A stretch of DNA of 64,000 nucleotides from Streptomyces ochraceiscleroticus (GTDB lineage: Bacteria; Actinomycetota; Actinomycetes; Streptomycetales; Streptomycetaceae): assembly GCF_000720485.1 (NCBI RefSeq), contig NZ_JOAX01000024.1:54952-118951 (forward strand), in the 5' to 3' direction. The translations under genes were made by a program, and so were the position numbers. The notes beneath the pieces were generated by a model. That model did no database searches. It was not told where the DNA came from and worked only from the letters and a program-made list of their open reading frames with translations. Position 1 is the first letter of the stretch. Each line of letters opens with the position of its first letter. Of this stretch, positions 10,074-18,753 are shown one piece after another.

Positions 10074-10448
10074 CTACGGAGTCTCGACCGTCAGACGGGT
10101 GCCCGGCCGGAGGCCCCAGCCGGCCATCGCGCCCGCCTCGGCCTCCAGGACGTGGCGGGCGCGCAGCCGGGGGCGGCCGAGCCGGTTCGGCCGCATGGTG
10201 CGGACGGCGCGGACGGTCAGGTGCCGGTCCAGGTACGCGACGTCGATCGTGAAGCGCATCCGGAAGGTGTGGATGCTGCTCGCGGGCGTCAGCAGCACGG
10301 CCCCCTCGATGCCGTCCCGGCCCAGCAGCCCGCGGGTCCTGGCGCGGTAGGACGCCGCGATCTCCACGGGGACGGACGCGTCCCCGCCCCCGGTCCGTTC
10401 GTCGTCCACGATCCGGAGCCGCCCCCGGCCGTCCTGCCATCTGCCCAT
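10074..10448 (-). CDS. DUF192 family protein
   Basis: The 124-residue product shows the DUF192 core: a small beta domain with RGLLGRDGI, then the conserved IHTFRMRFTIDVAYLD strand pair, and VLEAEAG followed by GLRPGT at the end. Many DUF192 proteins are exported, but this one has no signal peptide, as is usual in actinomycetes. Function is unknown. The family is often found beside Tad and Flp pilus genes, and here it lies between the pilus cluster and the prepilin peptidase gene on the opposite strand, with the two 5' ends facing each other. Confidence 0.85.
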   Translation of the reverse strand: MGRWQDGRGRLRIVDDERTGGGDASVPVEIAASYRARTRGLLGRDGIEGAVLLTPASSIHTFRMRFTIDVAYLDRHLTVRAVRTMRPNRLGRPRLRARHVLEAEAGAMAGWGLRPGTRLTVETP

Positions 10449-10558
10449 GGTGTCCCCTCCCGTACGCCGCCGGGATGTTACCGCCGCCGCGGTCCGTACG
10501 AGGGCCGCGTGGCCCGTTGTTGGGCCCCCGGGCCCATGACCGGTGCGGCGCTCGCCCG

Positions 10559-10564
10559 TACCGT
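10559..10564 (+). promoter_or_regulatory. Candidate -10 element of a leaderless transcript (prepilin peptidase)
   Basis: TACCGT lies 6 bases before the GTG start at 10571. This is the spacing expected if transcription begins at or next to the start codon, which is common in actinomycetes. There is no experimental support in the sequence itself. Confidence 0.45.
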
Positions 10565-10570
10565 CGAGGG

Positions 10571-11368
10571 GTGCATCCGCTCCTGATCGCCCTCGCCGCC
10601 GTGTACGGGGCCGCCGCCGGGCTGCTCGTGCCGCGCGCCGCCTACCGTCTGGCCGTCGAGCCCGAGGAGAGCCGGCGTACGGCGTGCCCGCAGGGCCATC
10701 CGATCACCGGCGTGGCACGCGGCTGGCTGGGCCGTGCGCGCTGCCCGGCCATGGAGCCCGCCGCACTCGTCGCGGTCCCCGCGTCGGCACCACCCTCCTC
10801 ACCTCCCGCCCCCTGCCCGGCCTACGGCCTCGCGCGCACCACCGCGCCCCTTGTCACCGCCGCGGCCTGCGCGCTGCTGGCCGTGGCCGCCGGGCCCCGG
10901 CCCGAACTGGGCGTCTGGCTGCTGCTCGCTCCGGTCGCGGTGCTGCTCGCGACGGTCGACGCGGCCGTGCACCGGCTGCCGGACGTGCTGACCCTGCCGG
11001 CGGCCGGCGCCGCCGCCGCGCTCCTGGGGGCCGCCGCGCTGCTGCCGGGCCACCGCGGGTCCTGGACCGGCGCGCTCCTGGGCGGCCTCGCGCTGGCCGC
11101 CGCGTACTTCGTGCTCTTCCTGATCCGGCCGGACGGGCTGGGCTTCGGCGACGTCAAGCTGGCGCTGACGCTGGGGATCGTGCTGGGCTGGTACGGCTGG
11201 GCCGTGCTCTTCCTCGGTGCCTTCGCCGGCTTCGTACTGGGCTCGGTGTACGGGATCGGGATGATGATCGCGCGGCGCGCGGACCGGAAGTCCGCGATGC
11301 CTTTCGGGCCGTTCATGGTCCTCGGCGCGCTGCTCGGCCTGCTCCTCGGGGGATACGGCGCTGCTTGA
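10571..11368 (+). CDS. Prepilin peptidase (TadV/CpaA, aspartic protease family A24)
   Basis: The 265-residue integral membrane protein has seven or eight hydrophobic segments. It carries the two catalytic aspartates of family A24: one in ATVDAAVHRLPD and one in the GxGD motif (GFGDVKLALTLG). An N-terminal region with CPQGH resembles a degenerate form of the zinc-binding loop of PilD-type enzymes. It should cleave the leaders of Flp and both TadE-like pilins after the conserved Gly. The GTG at 10571 is preceded by a -10-like hexamer rather than a ribosome binding site. It stands apart from the pilus operon but within 3.5 kb of it. Confidence 0.9.
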   Translation: MHPLLIALAAVYGAAAGLLVPRAAYRLAVEPEESRRTACPQGHPITGVARGWLGRARCPAMEPAALVAVPASAPPSSPPAPCPAYGLARTTAPLVTAAACALLAVAAGPRPELGVWLLLAPVAVLLATVDAAVHRLPDVLTLPAAGAAAALLGAAALLPGHRGSWTGALLGGLALAAAYFVLFLIRPDGLGFGDVKLALTLGIVLGWYGWAVLFLGAFAGFVLGSVYGIGMMIARRADRKSAMPFGPFMVLGALLGLLLGGYGAA

Positions 11369-11998
11369 CCGGTATGTGCTCTATGGTCGTTTCCGCACCG
11401 CCCGCGGCGATCGGCTGGAAGCGCATCACCCGGGCCGCCCGACCCCGCAGCCGGGGGCGGCAGGGCCCGGGGTGACGAGCCACCAGCCGGTGTGCGGCGC
11501 GGCGGACGCCACTGGGACCGAGGACCGTGAGGATTGGGGGCCGCGGAGGACCGAGACGGAACGATCGCACGACGACCGGTGAAGTCCGCTACGAGGACCG
11601 GAAAAGTCCGGTCATTGCCTCGCGCTCCGGGTGCGCCGCGCCGCACTCGGGGCGCTTCCCTTTTCCCGCGGGCCTTCCGCGGCCGGCCCGCGGGTCCGTC
11701 AAGCCGGCGACCATACGGGTGTCGCTCCTGCGGGGTATCCGTGACCGGCGGGACGAGAGGTCCGTCACGCCGGCGATGTGGCGGAGGGGGACAGGTCCGA
11801 CACCGTACGGAACGAGATCATTAAGGCCGCAGGCCCGGTATGGAGCGGGTGGCGGCCCGCGAATTCAAGATCATTAAGAGAATTCGTCCACCGTCACGGC
11901 CGCCCCGCCGCACCTTGATCGACTCCGTGACACGCGGGCTGACCGCCGCTGATGCGCGCAGCACACCCCGTCCGGGGTTATGGTGGAAACCCCCCCTC
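11369..11998 (+). other. Long spacer with no supported protein gene
   Basis: No reading frame here has convincing codon use or recognisable product. The first 450 bases are GC-rich and patternless to my eye. The segment 11800-11900 is AT-richer and holds two copies of AGATCATTAAG (11815-11825 and 11868-11878). The second copy is flanked by GAATTC on both sides (11861-11866 and 11880-11885). The spacer ends in two tandem hairpins, the second a strong plus-strand terminator, although no plus-strand gene precedes it closely. A small RNA or short peptide gene is possible. Confidence 0.5.
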
Positions 11999-12039
11999 GG
12001 GCCGGTCCGTATCCCCCCCACGGACCGGCCCGCTTTTTT
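11999..12039 (+). terminator. Rho-independent terminator on the plus strand
   Basis: A perfect 12-bp stem (11999-12010 with 12020-12031) and a 9-base loop are followed by six T at 12034-12039. The T run places it as a plus-strand terminator, while the gene next to it (aldo/keto reductase) lies on the minus strand and ends at 12053. A smaller hairpin (GGGGTT with AACCCC, 11974-11993) lies just before it. Confidence 0.85.
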
Positions 12040-12052
12040 GTTCCGGTGCGCC

Positions 12053-13087
12053 CTAGCGCCGCGCCCAGATGTTCACGCCCTCCGTCGAGGTCGCGAATTC
12101 ATCGATCTCGGCCAGCTCGGCGTCGGTCAGCTTGTCGCCGCCGAGCGCCGCGACATTCGCCTCGAGCTGCGCGACGCTGCTCGCGCCGATCAGCGCCGAG
12201 GTCATCCGCTCGTCCCGCAGCACCCACGACAGCGCGAGCTGCGCCAGCGACTGGCCGCGACGCTCGGCGATCTCGTTCAGGCCGCGCAGCCGCCGCACGA
12301 CGTCCTCGGAGAGCAGGCCCGGGTCGAGCGACTTGCCCTGGGAGGCGCGCGAGCCCTCGGGGATGCCGTGCAGGTACTTGTCGGTGAGCATCCCCTGCGC
12401 CAGCGGCGCGAAGGAGATGCAGCCCATGCCCGCCGCCTCCAGGGTGTCCAGCAGCCCGTCGTCCTCGGTCCAGCGGTTGATCATGCTGTACGAGGGCTGG
12501 TGGATCAGCGCGGGTACGCCCATTTCCCGCAGAATGCGGGCCGCCTCGCGGGTCTGCGCGGAGTTGTAGGAGGAAACGCCCACATACAGGGCCTTGCCCT
12601 GCTGTACCGCGGAAGCCAGCGCGCCCATCGTCTCCTCGAGCGGAGTGTCCGGGTCGAATCGGTGCGAGTAGAAGATGTCGACGTAATCGACGCCCATCCG
12701 CCGAAGCGACGCGTCCAGCGACGAGAGCAGGTATTTCCGGGAACCCCATTCTCCGTACGGACCGGGGTGCATCAGATATCCGGCCTTCGTGGAAAGGATC
12801 ATTTCGTCCCGGTAGGACCGGAAGTCCTGCGCGAAGATCTTGCCGAAGTTCAGCTCCGCCGAGCCGGGCGGCGGGCCGTAGTTGTTCGCCAGGTCGAAGT
12901 GGGTGACGCCCAGGTCGAAGGCGCGCCGCAGGATCGCGCGCTGCGACTCCAGCGTGCGGTCGTCGCCGAAGTTGTGCCAGAGCCCGAGGGAGATCGCCGG
13001 GAGTTTCAGGCCGCTGCGGCCGGTGCGGCGGTACTCCATGGAGTCGTAGCGCGAATCGGCTGCGCGGTAGTCAGAGGTGCCAGTCAT
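12053..13087 (-). CDS. mgrA: Aldo/keto reductase, L-glyceraldehyde 3-phosphate reductase type
   Basis: The 344-residue TIM-barrel oxidoreductase resembles MgrA/YghZ. The catalytic tetrad is visible as Asp and Tyr in FDLANNYGPPPG, Lys in MILSTKAGY and His in YVDIFYSHRFD. NADPH contacts lie in the C-terminal part (ALIGASSVAQLEANV). It probably reduces aldehydes such as L-glyceraldehyde 3-phosphate or methylglyoxal. The start at 13087 is chosen because AAGGAG lies 6 bases upstream; an ATG at 13093 would overlap that site. It is divergent from the prenyltransferase gene. Confidence 0.92.
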   Translation of the reverse strand: MTGTSDYRAADSRYDSMEYRRTGRSGLKLPAISLGLWHNFGDDRTLESQRAILRRAFDLGVTHFDLANNYGPPPGSAELNFGKIFAQDFRSYRDEMILSTKAGYLMHPGPYGEWGSRKYLLSSLDASLRRMGVDYVDIFYSHRFDPDTPLEETMGALASAVQQGKALYVGVSSYNSAQTREAARILREMGVPALIHQPSYSMINRWTEDDGLLDTLEAAGMGCISFAPLAQGMLTDKYLHGIPEGSRASQGKSLDPGLLSEDVVRRLRGLNEIAERRGQSLAQLALSWVLRDERMTSALIGASSVAQLEANVAALGGDKLTDAELAEIDEFATSTEGVNIWARR

Positions 13088-13212
13088 GAGCATCTCCTTA
13101 TCACGGAGTTGTGACACACCTGATTGGGTCATTGCCACTCCCGAGAAGTAAAGTTGCGGACTTGAGGCGACGGGGGCGACCGCCAAATAGGCACGGAGGG
13201 GCTGGACCACAC

Positions 13213-14010
13213 ATGCTGCGATCTTCCGGGATGGGTATCCCGTATCCCCCTGTTGTGCGGGAGTTCGTGTACAAGCTGTACGAGCGCCGGGTGGAGCGCC
13301 GGCTGGACCACTCCCAGGTGCCCAAGCACATCGGCGTCATCCTGGACGGCAACCGCCGCTGGGCCCGGGCCGATGGTCTGACCACCGAGCAGGGGCACCA
13401 GGCGGGCGCCGCGAAGATCGAAGAGATGCTCGGCTGGTGCGAGGAGACCGACGTCCAGGTCGTCACCCTGTGGATGCTCTCCACGGACAACCTCGACCGG
13501 CCGGAGAAGGAGCTGAAGCCGCTCCTCGGCATCATCGAGAACACCGTGCGGCGGCTCGCGGCCGACGGCCGCTGGCGGGTGCACCACGTCGGCAACCGCG
13601 ACCTCCTCCCCGCCGGCACGCAGCGGGTCCTGAAGGAGGCCGAGGAGGCCACGGACCACATCGGCGGCATCGTCGTCAACGTCGCGGTCGGCTACGGCGG
13701 CCGGCAGGAGATCGCGGACGCGGTCCGCTCGCTGCTGCTGGACGAGGCAGGGCGCGGCGCCTCCGTCGAGGAGATCGCCGAGACCGTCGACGTCGAGAAG
13801 ATCTCCGAGCACCTGTACACCCGCGGCCAGCCCGATCCGGACCTGGTGATCCGCACGAGCGGCGAGCAGCGGCTGTCCGGCTTCATGCTGTGGCAGAGCG
13901 CCCACTCGGAGTACTACTTCTGCGAGGTCTTCTGGCCCGCGTTCCGCAAGGTGGATTTCTTGCGTGCGCTGCGGGACTACGCCTACCGGCACCGGCGGTA
14001 CGGCGTCTAG
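13213..14010 (+). CDS. uppS: Isoprenyl transferase (cis-prenyltransferase)
   Basis: The 265-residue enzyme belongs to the undecaprenyl diphosphate synthase family. It shows the catalytic Asp region HIGVILDGNRRWAR, the middle motif VTLWMLSTDNLDRP, and the C-terminal diphosphate-binding region LVIRTSGEQRLSGF followed by SEYYFCEVFWP. It condenses isopentenyl diphosphate in cis to make polyprenyl diphosphates for cell-wall lipid carriers. Streptomycetes carry more than one such gene and this may be a shorter-chain enzyme. The ATG at 13213 has no clear ribosome binding site; an ATG at 13231 is the alternative. Confidence 0.93.
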   Translation: MLRSSGMGIPYPPVVREFVYKLYERRVERRLDHSQVPKHIGVILDGNRRWARADGLTTEQGHQAGAAKIEEMLGWCEETDVQVVTLWMLSTDNLDRPEKELKPLLGIIENTVRRLAADGRWRVHHVGNRDLLPAGTQRVLKEAEEATDHIGGIVVNVAVGYGGRQEIADAVRSLLLDEAGRGASVEEIAETVDVEKISEHLYTRGQPDPDLVIRTSGEQRLSGFMLWQSAHSEYYFCEVFWPAFRKVDFLRALRDYAYRHRRYGV

Positions 14011-14377
14011 GACGCCCCTCCGGGGACGACGACGGCCTGTCAGGGCCGGGGCGTGACACGTCACATGGGGCCTGCCGCTCACCGGTAACCACGAATTCAC
14101 TGGCCGTGCGTCATATGCCGGGGCATGGCAGCAGGTGTTCGCGGGAATATCCCTTCCAGGACGGCACCCGAAAAGCCTGATCCAGATGGGTGCCGCTCTG
14201 CAGCGGACGGCATGGGGCCGTCCGCCCGGGAGGCCCTTTGCGCATCACGGACGATCGTGCGGACCGCACGGCCGACGCGGAGGGCCGGCGCACGGCCCGC
14301 GCATCGCGGCCCGAGCCCGGCTCCATCCCCCGCGACGCCGTCGCACCCCGACCTCATCCGAGGGGGTTCGTCCACCC
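14011..14377 (+). other. Spacer between the prenyltransferase and phoH genes
   Basis: No supported gene is seen. The spacer contains two small inverted repeats: GTGA-N4-TCAC at 14053-14064, and CGTGCG-N3-CGCACG at 14256-14270, the latter centred on CGTGCGGACCGCACG. It probably holds the phoH promoter and an untranslated leader, but no convincing -10/-35 pair stands out. Confidence 0.4.
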
Positions 14378-14380
14378 GTG

Positions 14381-15700
14381 GTGAACAGCAAGCAGCGCCG
14401 TGAGGCCGACCGGCGCACCTACGTCCTCGACACCAGCGTCCTGCTGGCGGATCCAGGCGCCATGGCCCGCTTCGAGGAGCACGAAGTCGTGCTCCCGGTA
14501 GTAGTGGTCACGGAGCTGGAAGCCAAGAGGCACCATCCCGAGCTCGGTTACTTCGCCCGGCAGGCGCTGCGCCTGCTGGACGAGTACCGCGTGCGGTTCG
14601 GTCGCCTGGACGCCCCCATCCCGATCGGGGAGGTCGGCGGCACACTGAGGGTCGAGCTGAACCACTCCGATCCGGGGGTCCTCCCCGCCGGCTATCAGAT
14701 GGGGGACAACGACTCACGGATCCTTGCGGTGGCCCGCAACCTCCAGGCCGAGGGGTACGACGTCACGGTCGTCTCCAAGGACCTGCCGCTGCGCATCAAG
14801 GCGTCCTCGGTCGGCCTGCTGGCGGAGGAGTACCGCGCCGAGCTGGCGATCACCGACTCCGGCTGGACCGGCATGGCGGAGCTGACGATCACCGCAGAGC
14901 AGGTCGACGACCTCTTCGCCGTGGAGAGCGCGTACGTCCCCGAGGCGGCGGAAATGCCCGTGCACACGGGGCTTGTGCTCCAGTCCGAGCGCGGCAAGGC
15001 GCTCGGCCGGGTCACGGCCGACGGCCGGGTCCGGCTGGTGCGCGGCGACCGCGAGGCGTTCGGCATCCACGGCCGCAGCGCCGAGCAGCGGATCGCGCTG
15101 GACCTGCTGCTCGACCAGGAGGTCGGGATCGTCTCGATGGGCGGCCGGGCCGGCACGGGCAAGTCGGCGCTGGCGCTCTGCGCGGGCCTGGAGGCCGTGC
15201 TGGAGCGCCGGCAGCACAGAAAGGTGATGGTCTTCCGGCCGCTGTACGCCGTCGGCGGGCAGGACCTGGGGTATCTCCCGGGCACCGAGGCCGAGAAGAT
15301 GGGCCCGTGGGCGCAGGCCGTCTTCGACACCCTCACCTCGGTGACATCGTCCGATGTCATCGAGGAGGTGGTGGGGCGCGGGATGCTGGAAGTGCTGCCG
15401 CTCACGCACATCCGCGGCCGGTCGCTGCACGACGCCTTCGTGATCGTCGATGAGGCGCAGTCCCTGGAGCGGAACGTCCTGTTGACCGTTCTGTCCCGAA
15501 TTGGCGCCAATTCGCGCGTCGTGCTCACGCATGACGTCGCGCAGCGCGACAACTTGCGGGTCGGGCGGTACGACGGCGTGGTCGCGGTCGTGGAGAAGCT
15601 GAAGGGCCATCCGCTCTTCGCGCACATCACACTCAACCGCTCGGAGCGGTCGCCGATCGCGGCTCTGGTGACCGAAATGCTGGAGGACGGGCGTATCTGA
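14381..15700 (+). CDS. PhoH family ATPase with N-terminal PIN domain
   Basis: The 439-residue protein joins a PIN ribonuclease domain (~10-150; acidic residues in [12 protein letters not shown] and [11 protein letters not shown]) to a PhoH-type P-loop ATPase (~240-430). The ATPase has Walker A in [13 protein letters not shown] and Walker B in [12 protein letters not shown], and an arginine finger candidate in the closing [11 protein letters not shown]-PhoH proteins of actinomycetes are RNA helicase/ribonucleases. Two consecutive GTG codons (14378 and 14381) can serve as start, with GAGGGGG a little upstream. Length is typical. Confidence 0.92.
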   Translation: MNSKQRREADRRTYVLDTSVLLADPGAMARFEEHEVVLPVVVVTELEAKRHHPELGYFARQALRLLDEYRVRFGRLDAPIPIGEVGGTLRVELNHSDPGVLPAGYQMGDNDSRILAVARNLQAEGYDVTVVSKDLPLRIKASSVGLLAEEYRAELAITDSGWTGMAELTITAEQVDDLFAVESAYVPEAAEMPVHTGLVLQSERGKALGRVTADGRVRLVRGDREAFGIHGRSAEQRIALDLLLDQEVGIVSMGGRAGTGKSALALCAGLEAVLERRQHRKVMVFRPLYAVGGQDLGYLPGTEAEKMGPWAQAVFDTLTSVTSSDVIEEVVGRGMLEVLPLTHIRGRSLHDAFVIVDEAQSLERNVLLTVLSRIGANSRVVLTHDVAQRDNLRVGRYDGVVAVVEKLKGHPLFAHITLNRSERSPIAALVTEMLEDGRI

Positions 15701-16154
15701 TCCTGTATAGGGGCCGCGCCCCGAATGAGGAGGTCGGCGCGGCTCCGACCCGTTGTGTGACCTGCGCCGTCCGGCGAAGCCAGAGAGCCTAGCCGGGCGG
15801 CGTCGTCGCGCGCGGAGATATCCGGAAACTCAGTGGCGTAAACGAGGTGTGAGCTTTCACACCCGGCTCAGAATTGATTCCGCGCGTCCGCTTCGGGCAG
15901 AGTCTGGGACCTGTCAGGCCCCGCATACGGCACATTGGCACCCCCAGCGGTGTAGAACCACAGAACTGAAAAGCGTTCGCCGTATGCCGCCCGAGCACCA
16001 CGCGGACCCCCGAGGGGGACGTACCGGGCCAGTGCCTCCTGTGACCAGCCGGCCCCACCCGCACTTCGGGGACGGAGCAATACGGAGGACAGCGCCAGGG
16101 GCACGATTGCGTCCGCGATGGTCACCTACGCGGACGACGCTGGAAGGAAAACGT
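15701..16154 (+). promoter_or_regulatory. Long leader of the transglycosylase gene
   Basis: This 454-base region holds no supported gene. It contains a perfect inverted repeat GGTGTGA-N4-TCACACC at 15846-15863, a possible operator. The 300 bases after it could be a structured 5' leader, as is common before streptomycete wall-hydrolase genes. I looked for the c-di-AMP (ydaO) riboswitch hallmarks (GGGTGAAT and the paired GGGGGA core) and did not find them. Confidence 0.4.
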
Positions 16155-16868
16155 GTGAGCCGGATTTCGGTCCGGGGATTCGCCGTGGCCTCCGCCACCG
16201 CGGTCACCACAGTCGGCGCCGTTGTCGGCGTCGCGTCGGGCGCTCAGCCGGGCTCGGTCGCCAACACCGAGGCCACCGCTGCCGACGCGACGATCGCCGA
16301 CATCCCCGCGGGCCAGCAGGCCCAGGTGGAGACGGCGTCCCTCGTGCAGCAGGCGGATGACCAGTCCACCCAGGCGGACGCCGCCGCCCTGAAGACCGCC
16401 CAGGAGGCGGCCCGCAAGGCGGCAGCCGAGAGCGCACAGGCCAAGAAGGACGCGGCCGAGAAGCAGCTCGCGGCGGAGAAGCAGGCCGCCAAGGATCGCG
16501 CGGAGGCCAAGGAGCAGGCCGCCAGCCGTTCCGCCGAGCGCGGCGCTCTGGGTGACATCGCCGTCAAGTCTTCGTACACGATCGCAGAGACCCAGGCGAT
16601 GGCCCGGCAGATGATGCCGGCCGACCAGTTCCAGTGCTTCAGCAACATCGTGGACCACGAGTCCGGCTGGAACTACCGCGCCACCAACGCCTCCTCGGGT
16701 GCCTACGGCCTCGTCCAGGCGCTGCCGGGCTCGAAGATGGCCTCGGCGGGCTCCGACTGGCAGACCAACCCGGCCACGCAGATCAAGTGGGGCCTGGGCT
16801 ACATGAACGACCGCTACGGCAGCCCCTGCGGCGCCTGGTCGTTCTGGCAGGCCAACAGCTGGTACTAG
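16155..16868 (+). CDS. Secreted transglycosylase SLT-type wall hydrolase
   Basis: The 237-residue protein has a signal peptide (FAVASATAVTTVGAVVGVAS), then an Ala/Lys/Glu/Gln-rich coiled-coil region at roughly residues 60-130 (EAARKAAAESAQAKKDAAEK). A C-terminal lysozyme-like domain follows (~145-237). The catalytic Glu is in CFSNIVDHESGWN, followed by SSGAYGLVQALPGSKM and WGLGYMNDRYGSPCGAW. Such proteins cleave peptidoglycan during growth or spore germination. GTG at 16155 follows GGAAGGA by 6 bases. A long leader precedes it and a perfect terminator follows, so it is its own transcription unit. Confidence 0.9.
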   Translation: MSRISVRGFAVASATAVTTVGAVVGVASGAQPGSVANTEATAADATIADIPAGQQAQVETASLVQQADDQSTQADAAALKTAQEAARKAAAESAQAKKDAAEKQLAAEKQAAKDRAEAKEQAASRSAERGALGDIAVKSSYTIAETQAMARQMMPADQFQCFSNIVDHESGWNYRATNASSGAYGLVQALPGSKMASAGSDWQTNPATQIKWGLGYMNDRYGSPCGAWSFWQANSWY

Positions 16869-16889
16869 ACCGGCTCGCCGTACAGCGAC

Positions 16890-16926
16890 GCGAAACCCCC
16901 GACCGCACAAGGGTCGGGGGTTTCGC
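16890..16926 (+). terminator. Terminator after the transglycosylase gene
   Basis: A perfect 15-bp stem (16890-16904 with 16912-16926) closes a 7-base loop. It lies 21 bases after the stop codon, with a short T-containing tail. Confidence 0.85.
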
Positions 16927-16989
16927 GCTTTCGGCACAGGTAACGTCGTTCCGACAGTGATCGGGACCGAGGGGGGAAGAGGAAGCGAC

Positions 16990-18513
16990 ATGTCCAGACT
17001 GCCTCAGTGGGTCGGCGGCGCGGGGGCCGGCCTGACGCGGCTCGCCGCGCGCCTGGAGGAACGGCGCCGGCGTACGGAGGCCGCGGCAGCCGACGGCGAC
17101 GGCCGGCTGGGGCACGGCGCGGGGCACGGCCACCCGGTGCCGCCCATGCCGCTGGAGCCGCCCGTCGTGCCGGGGGGCACCCCTTCGGAGAACGGGAGCG
17201 CCGCCGGTACCTCTTCCGAGGACGGGGGCGCCACGCGCGCCACGGACGCCTCTGACGCCACAGAAGCCGCTGCTGCCGCCTCGGTATCCCCGAAGCCGTC
17301 GACGCCCCCTCAGGAGGCCGCCGCGGCCGCTGTACCGGCGTCCGTGCCCGCGCCGCCCGCGTACGCGCCCGCCGTGCCGCACAGGCCCGAGCCCGTGGAC
17401 GCGGTGCCGTGGGGGATACGGGTCGCCGCCGAGGCGGGCTGGCGGCTGCTCGTCCTGGCCGCGACCGTGTACGTCCTCGCGCGGGCCATCACCAGCATCC
17501 AGCTCGTGGTGCTGGCGTTCGTCGCGGCACTGCTGATCACCGCGCTGCTGCAGCCGACCGTGGCCTGGCTCAGGCACCGCGGGCTGCCCAGGGGCCCGGC
17601 CACGGCCATCACGTTCATCACCGGCTTCGTCATCATGGGCCTGGTCGGCTGGTTCGTGGTCTGGCAGGTCATGGACAACATCGACTCGGTGTCCAGCCGG
17701 GTCCAGGACGGCATCAGCGAGCTGAAGGACTGGCTGCTGAAGAGCCCGTTCCATGTGACCGAGGGCCAGATCAACGACATCGCGAAGAACCTCCAGGACG
17801 CGATCGGCTCGAACACCGAGGAGATCACCAGCGCGGGCCTGGAAGGCGTCACGGTCGTCATCGAGATGCTCACCGGCATCCTGCTGGCGATGTTCACCAC
17901 GCTCTTCCTGCTCTACGACGGGCGGCGCATCTGGGAGTGGCTGCTCAAGCTCGTGCCGAGCGCGGCGCGCGAGGGCGTGGCGGGGGCCGGGCCGCGGGCC
18001 TGGCGGACGCTGACCGCCTATGTGCGGGGCACGGTGATCGTGGCGCTGATCGACGCGATCTTCATCGGCATCGGGCTGTACTTCCTGAACGTGCCGCTCG
18101 CCGTGCCGCTCGCGGTGTTCATCTTCCTCTTCGCCTTCATCCCGCTGGTGGGCGCGGTGGTCTCGGGCGCGCTGGCGTGCGTGGTCGCGCTGGTGACGCA
18201 GGGCGTGTTCACGGCGCTGATGGTGCTGGTGGTCGTGCTGGCCGTGCAGCAGATCGAGGGCCACATCCTGCAGCCCTTCATCCTGGGCCGGGCGGTGCGG
18301 GTGCACCCGCTGGCCGTGATCCTCTCGGTGGCCGCGGGCGGGCTGGTCGCGGACATCGGCGGCGCGGTGGTGGCTGTGCCACTGGTGGCCGTCACCAACA
18401 CCGTGGTGTCGTACCTGCGGTCGTACGCGCACGAACAGGCCCTGCGGAGGTCCCCGGCGCCCCGCGGTGCGACGGCCCTCGACGTGGCGCCGTCCCGCGA
18501 CGCCGACGGCTAG
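16990..18513 (+). CDS. AI-2E family transporter / permease
   Basis: The 507-residue protein has a disordered Ala/Pro/Glu-rich N-terminus (~1-145) and then eight predicted helices in the AI-2E (UPF0118, PerM-like) arrangement. A helix pair at 150-210 is followed by a soluble stretch with DGISELKDWLL, and later helices carry the family-typical IFLFAFIPLVGAVVSGA and QQIEGHILQPFILGR. Members export autoinducer-2 or act as Na+/H+ antiporters; the substrate here cannot be told. The ATG at 16990 follows GAGGAAG. The long N-terminal extension is common in actinomycete homologues. Confidence 0.9.
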   Translation: MSRLPQWVGGAGAGLTRLAARLEERRRRTEAAAADGDGRLGHGAGHGHPVPPMPLEPPVVPGGTPSENGSAAGTSSEDGGATRATDASDATEAAAAASVSPKPSTPPQEAAAAAVPASVPAPPAYAPAVPHRPEPVDAVPWGIRVAAEAGWRLLVLAATVYVLARAITSIQLVVLAFVAALLITALLQPTVAWLRHRGLPRGPATAITFITGFVIMGLVGWFVVWQVMDNIDSVSSRVQDGISELKDWLLKSPFHVTEGQINDIAKNLQDAIGSNTEEITSAGLEGVTVVIEMLTGILLAMFTTLFLLYDGRRIWEWLLKLVPSAAREGVAGAGPRAWRTLTAYVRGTVIVALIDAIFIGIGLYFLNVPLAVPLAVFIFLFAFIPLVGAVVSGALACVVALVTQGVFTALMVLVVVLAVQQIEGHILQPFILGRAVRVHPLAVILSVAAGGLVADIGGAVVAVPLVAVTNTVVSYLRSYAHEQALRRSPAPRGATALDVAPSRDADG

Positions 18514-18559
18514 TCGCCGTGGGGCCCGGCCCCGTCACCCGGCTCTCGCGCCGCGCTGG

Positions 18560-18645
18560 TTGTTCGCGCAGTTCCCCGCGCCCCTAAAGGGGCACGGGGC
18601 GTGTCGATATGCGGCTCCGCCGCGTGGGCGCGAACGGCCACGACG
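18560..18645 (+). repeat. Streptomyces-type extragenic hairpin repeat
   Basis: The hairpin CCCCGCGCCCC-TAAA-GGGGCACGGGG (18574-18599), embedded in CGCGCAGTT and followed by GCGGCTCCGCCGCGTGGGCGCG, matches a hairpin family I recognise as scattered between genes in Streptomyces genomes. It sits between two convergent genes, just before the bidirectional terminator. The second half (GCGGCTCCGCCGC) is itself a palindrome. Its role is unknown; it may aid termination. Confidence 0.65.
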
Positions 18646-18701
18646 GTGGCGCGCCCGGGCACCGGCAGAGCCCCTACGGCGGGAGGCCGGCGATGGCCGA
18701 A

Positions 18702-18732
18702 GGCCCCCGCGGACATCATGTCCGCGGGGGCC
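18702..18732. terminator. Bidirectional terminator between convergent genes
   Basis: A perfect 15-bp inverted repeat (GGCCCCCGCGGACAT and its complement) has a single-base centre. It lies 22 bases from the ahpD stop and about 190 bases beyond the AI-2E transporter gene, so it can serve both strands. Confidence 0.8.
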
Positions 18733-18753
18733 TTTCGCGTGGGTACGGCCGGT

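Noticed and set aside
11840..13114. Plus-strand open frame running from the 11.8 kb spacer into the aldo/keto reductase gene
   Set aside because: It passes through the strong terminator at 11999-12039 and then mirrors the reductase gene in antisense. Only its first 50 codons are independent and they have no recognisable content.
15701..16154. Possible c-di-AMP (ydaO) riboswitch before the transglycosylase gene
   Set aside because: The family's GGGTGAAT and GGGGGA core elements could not be found on the plus strand.
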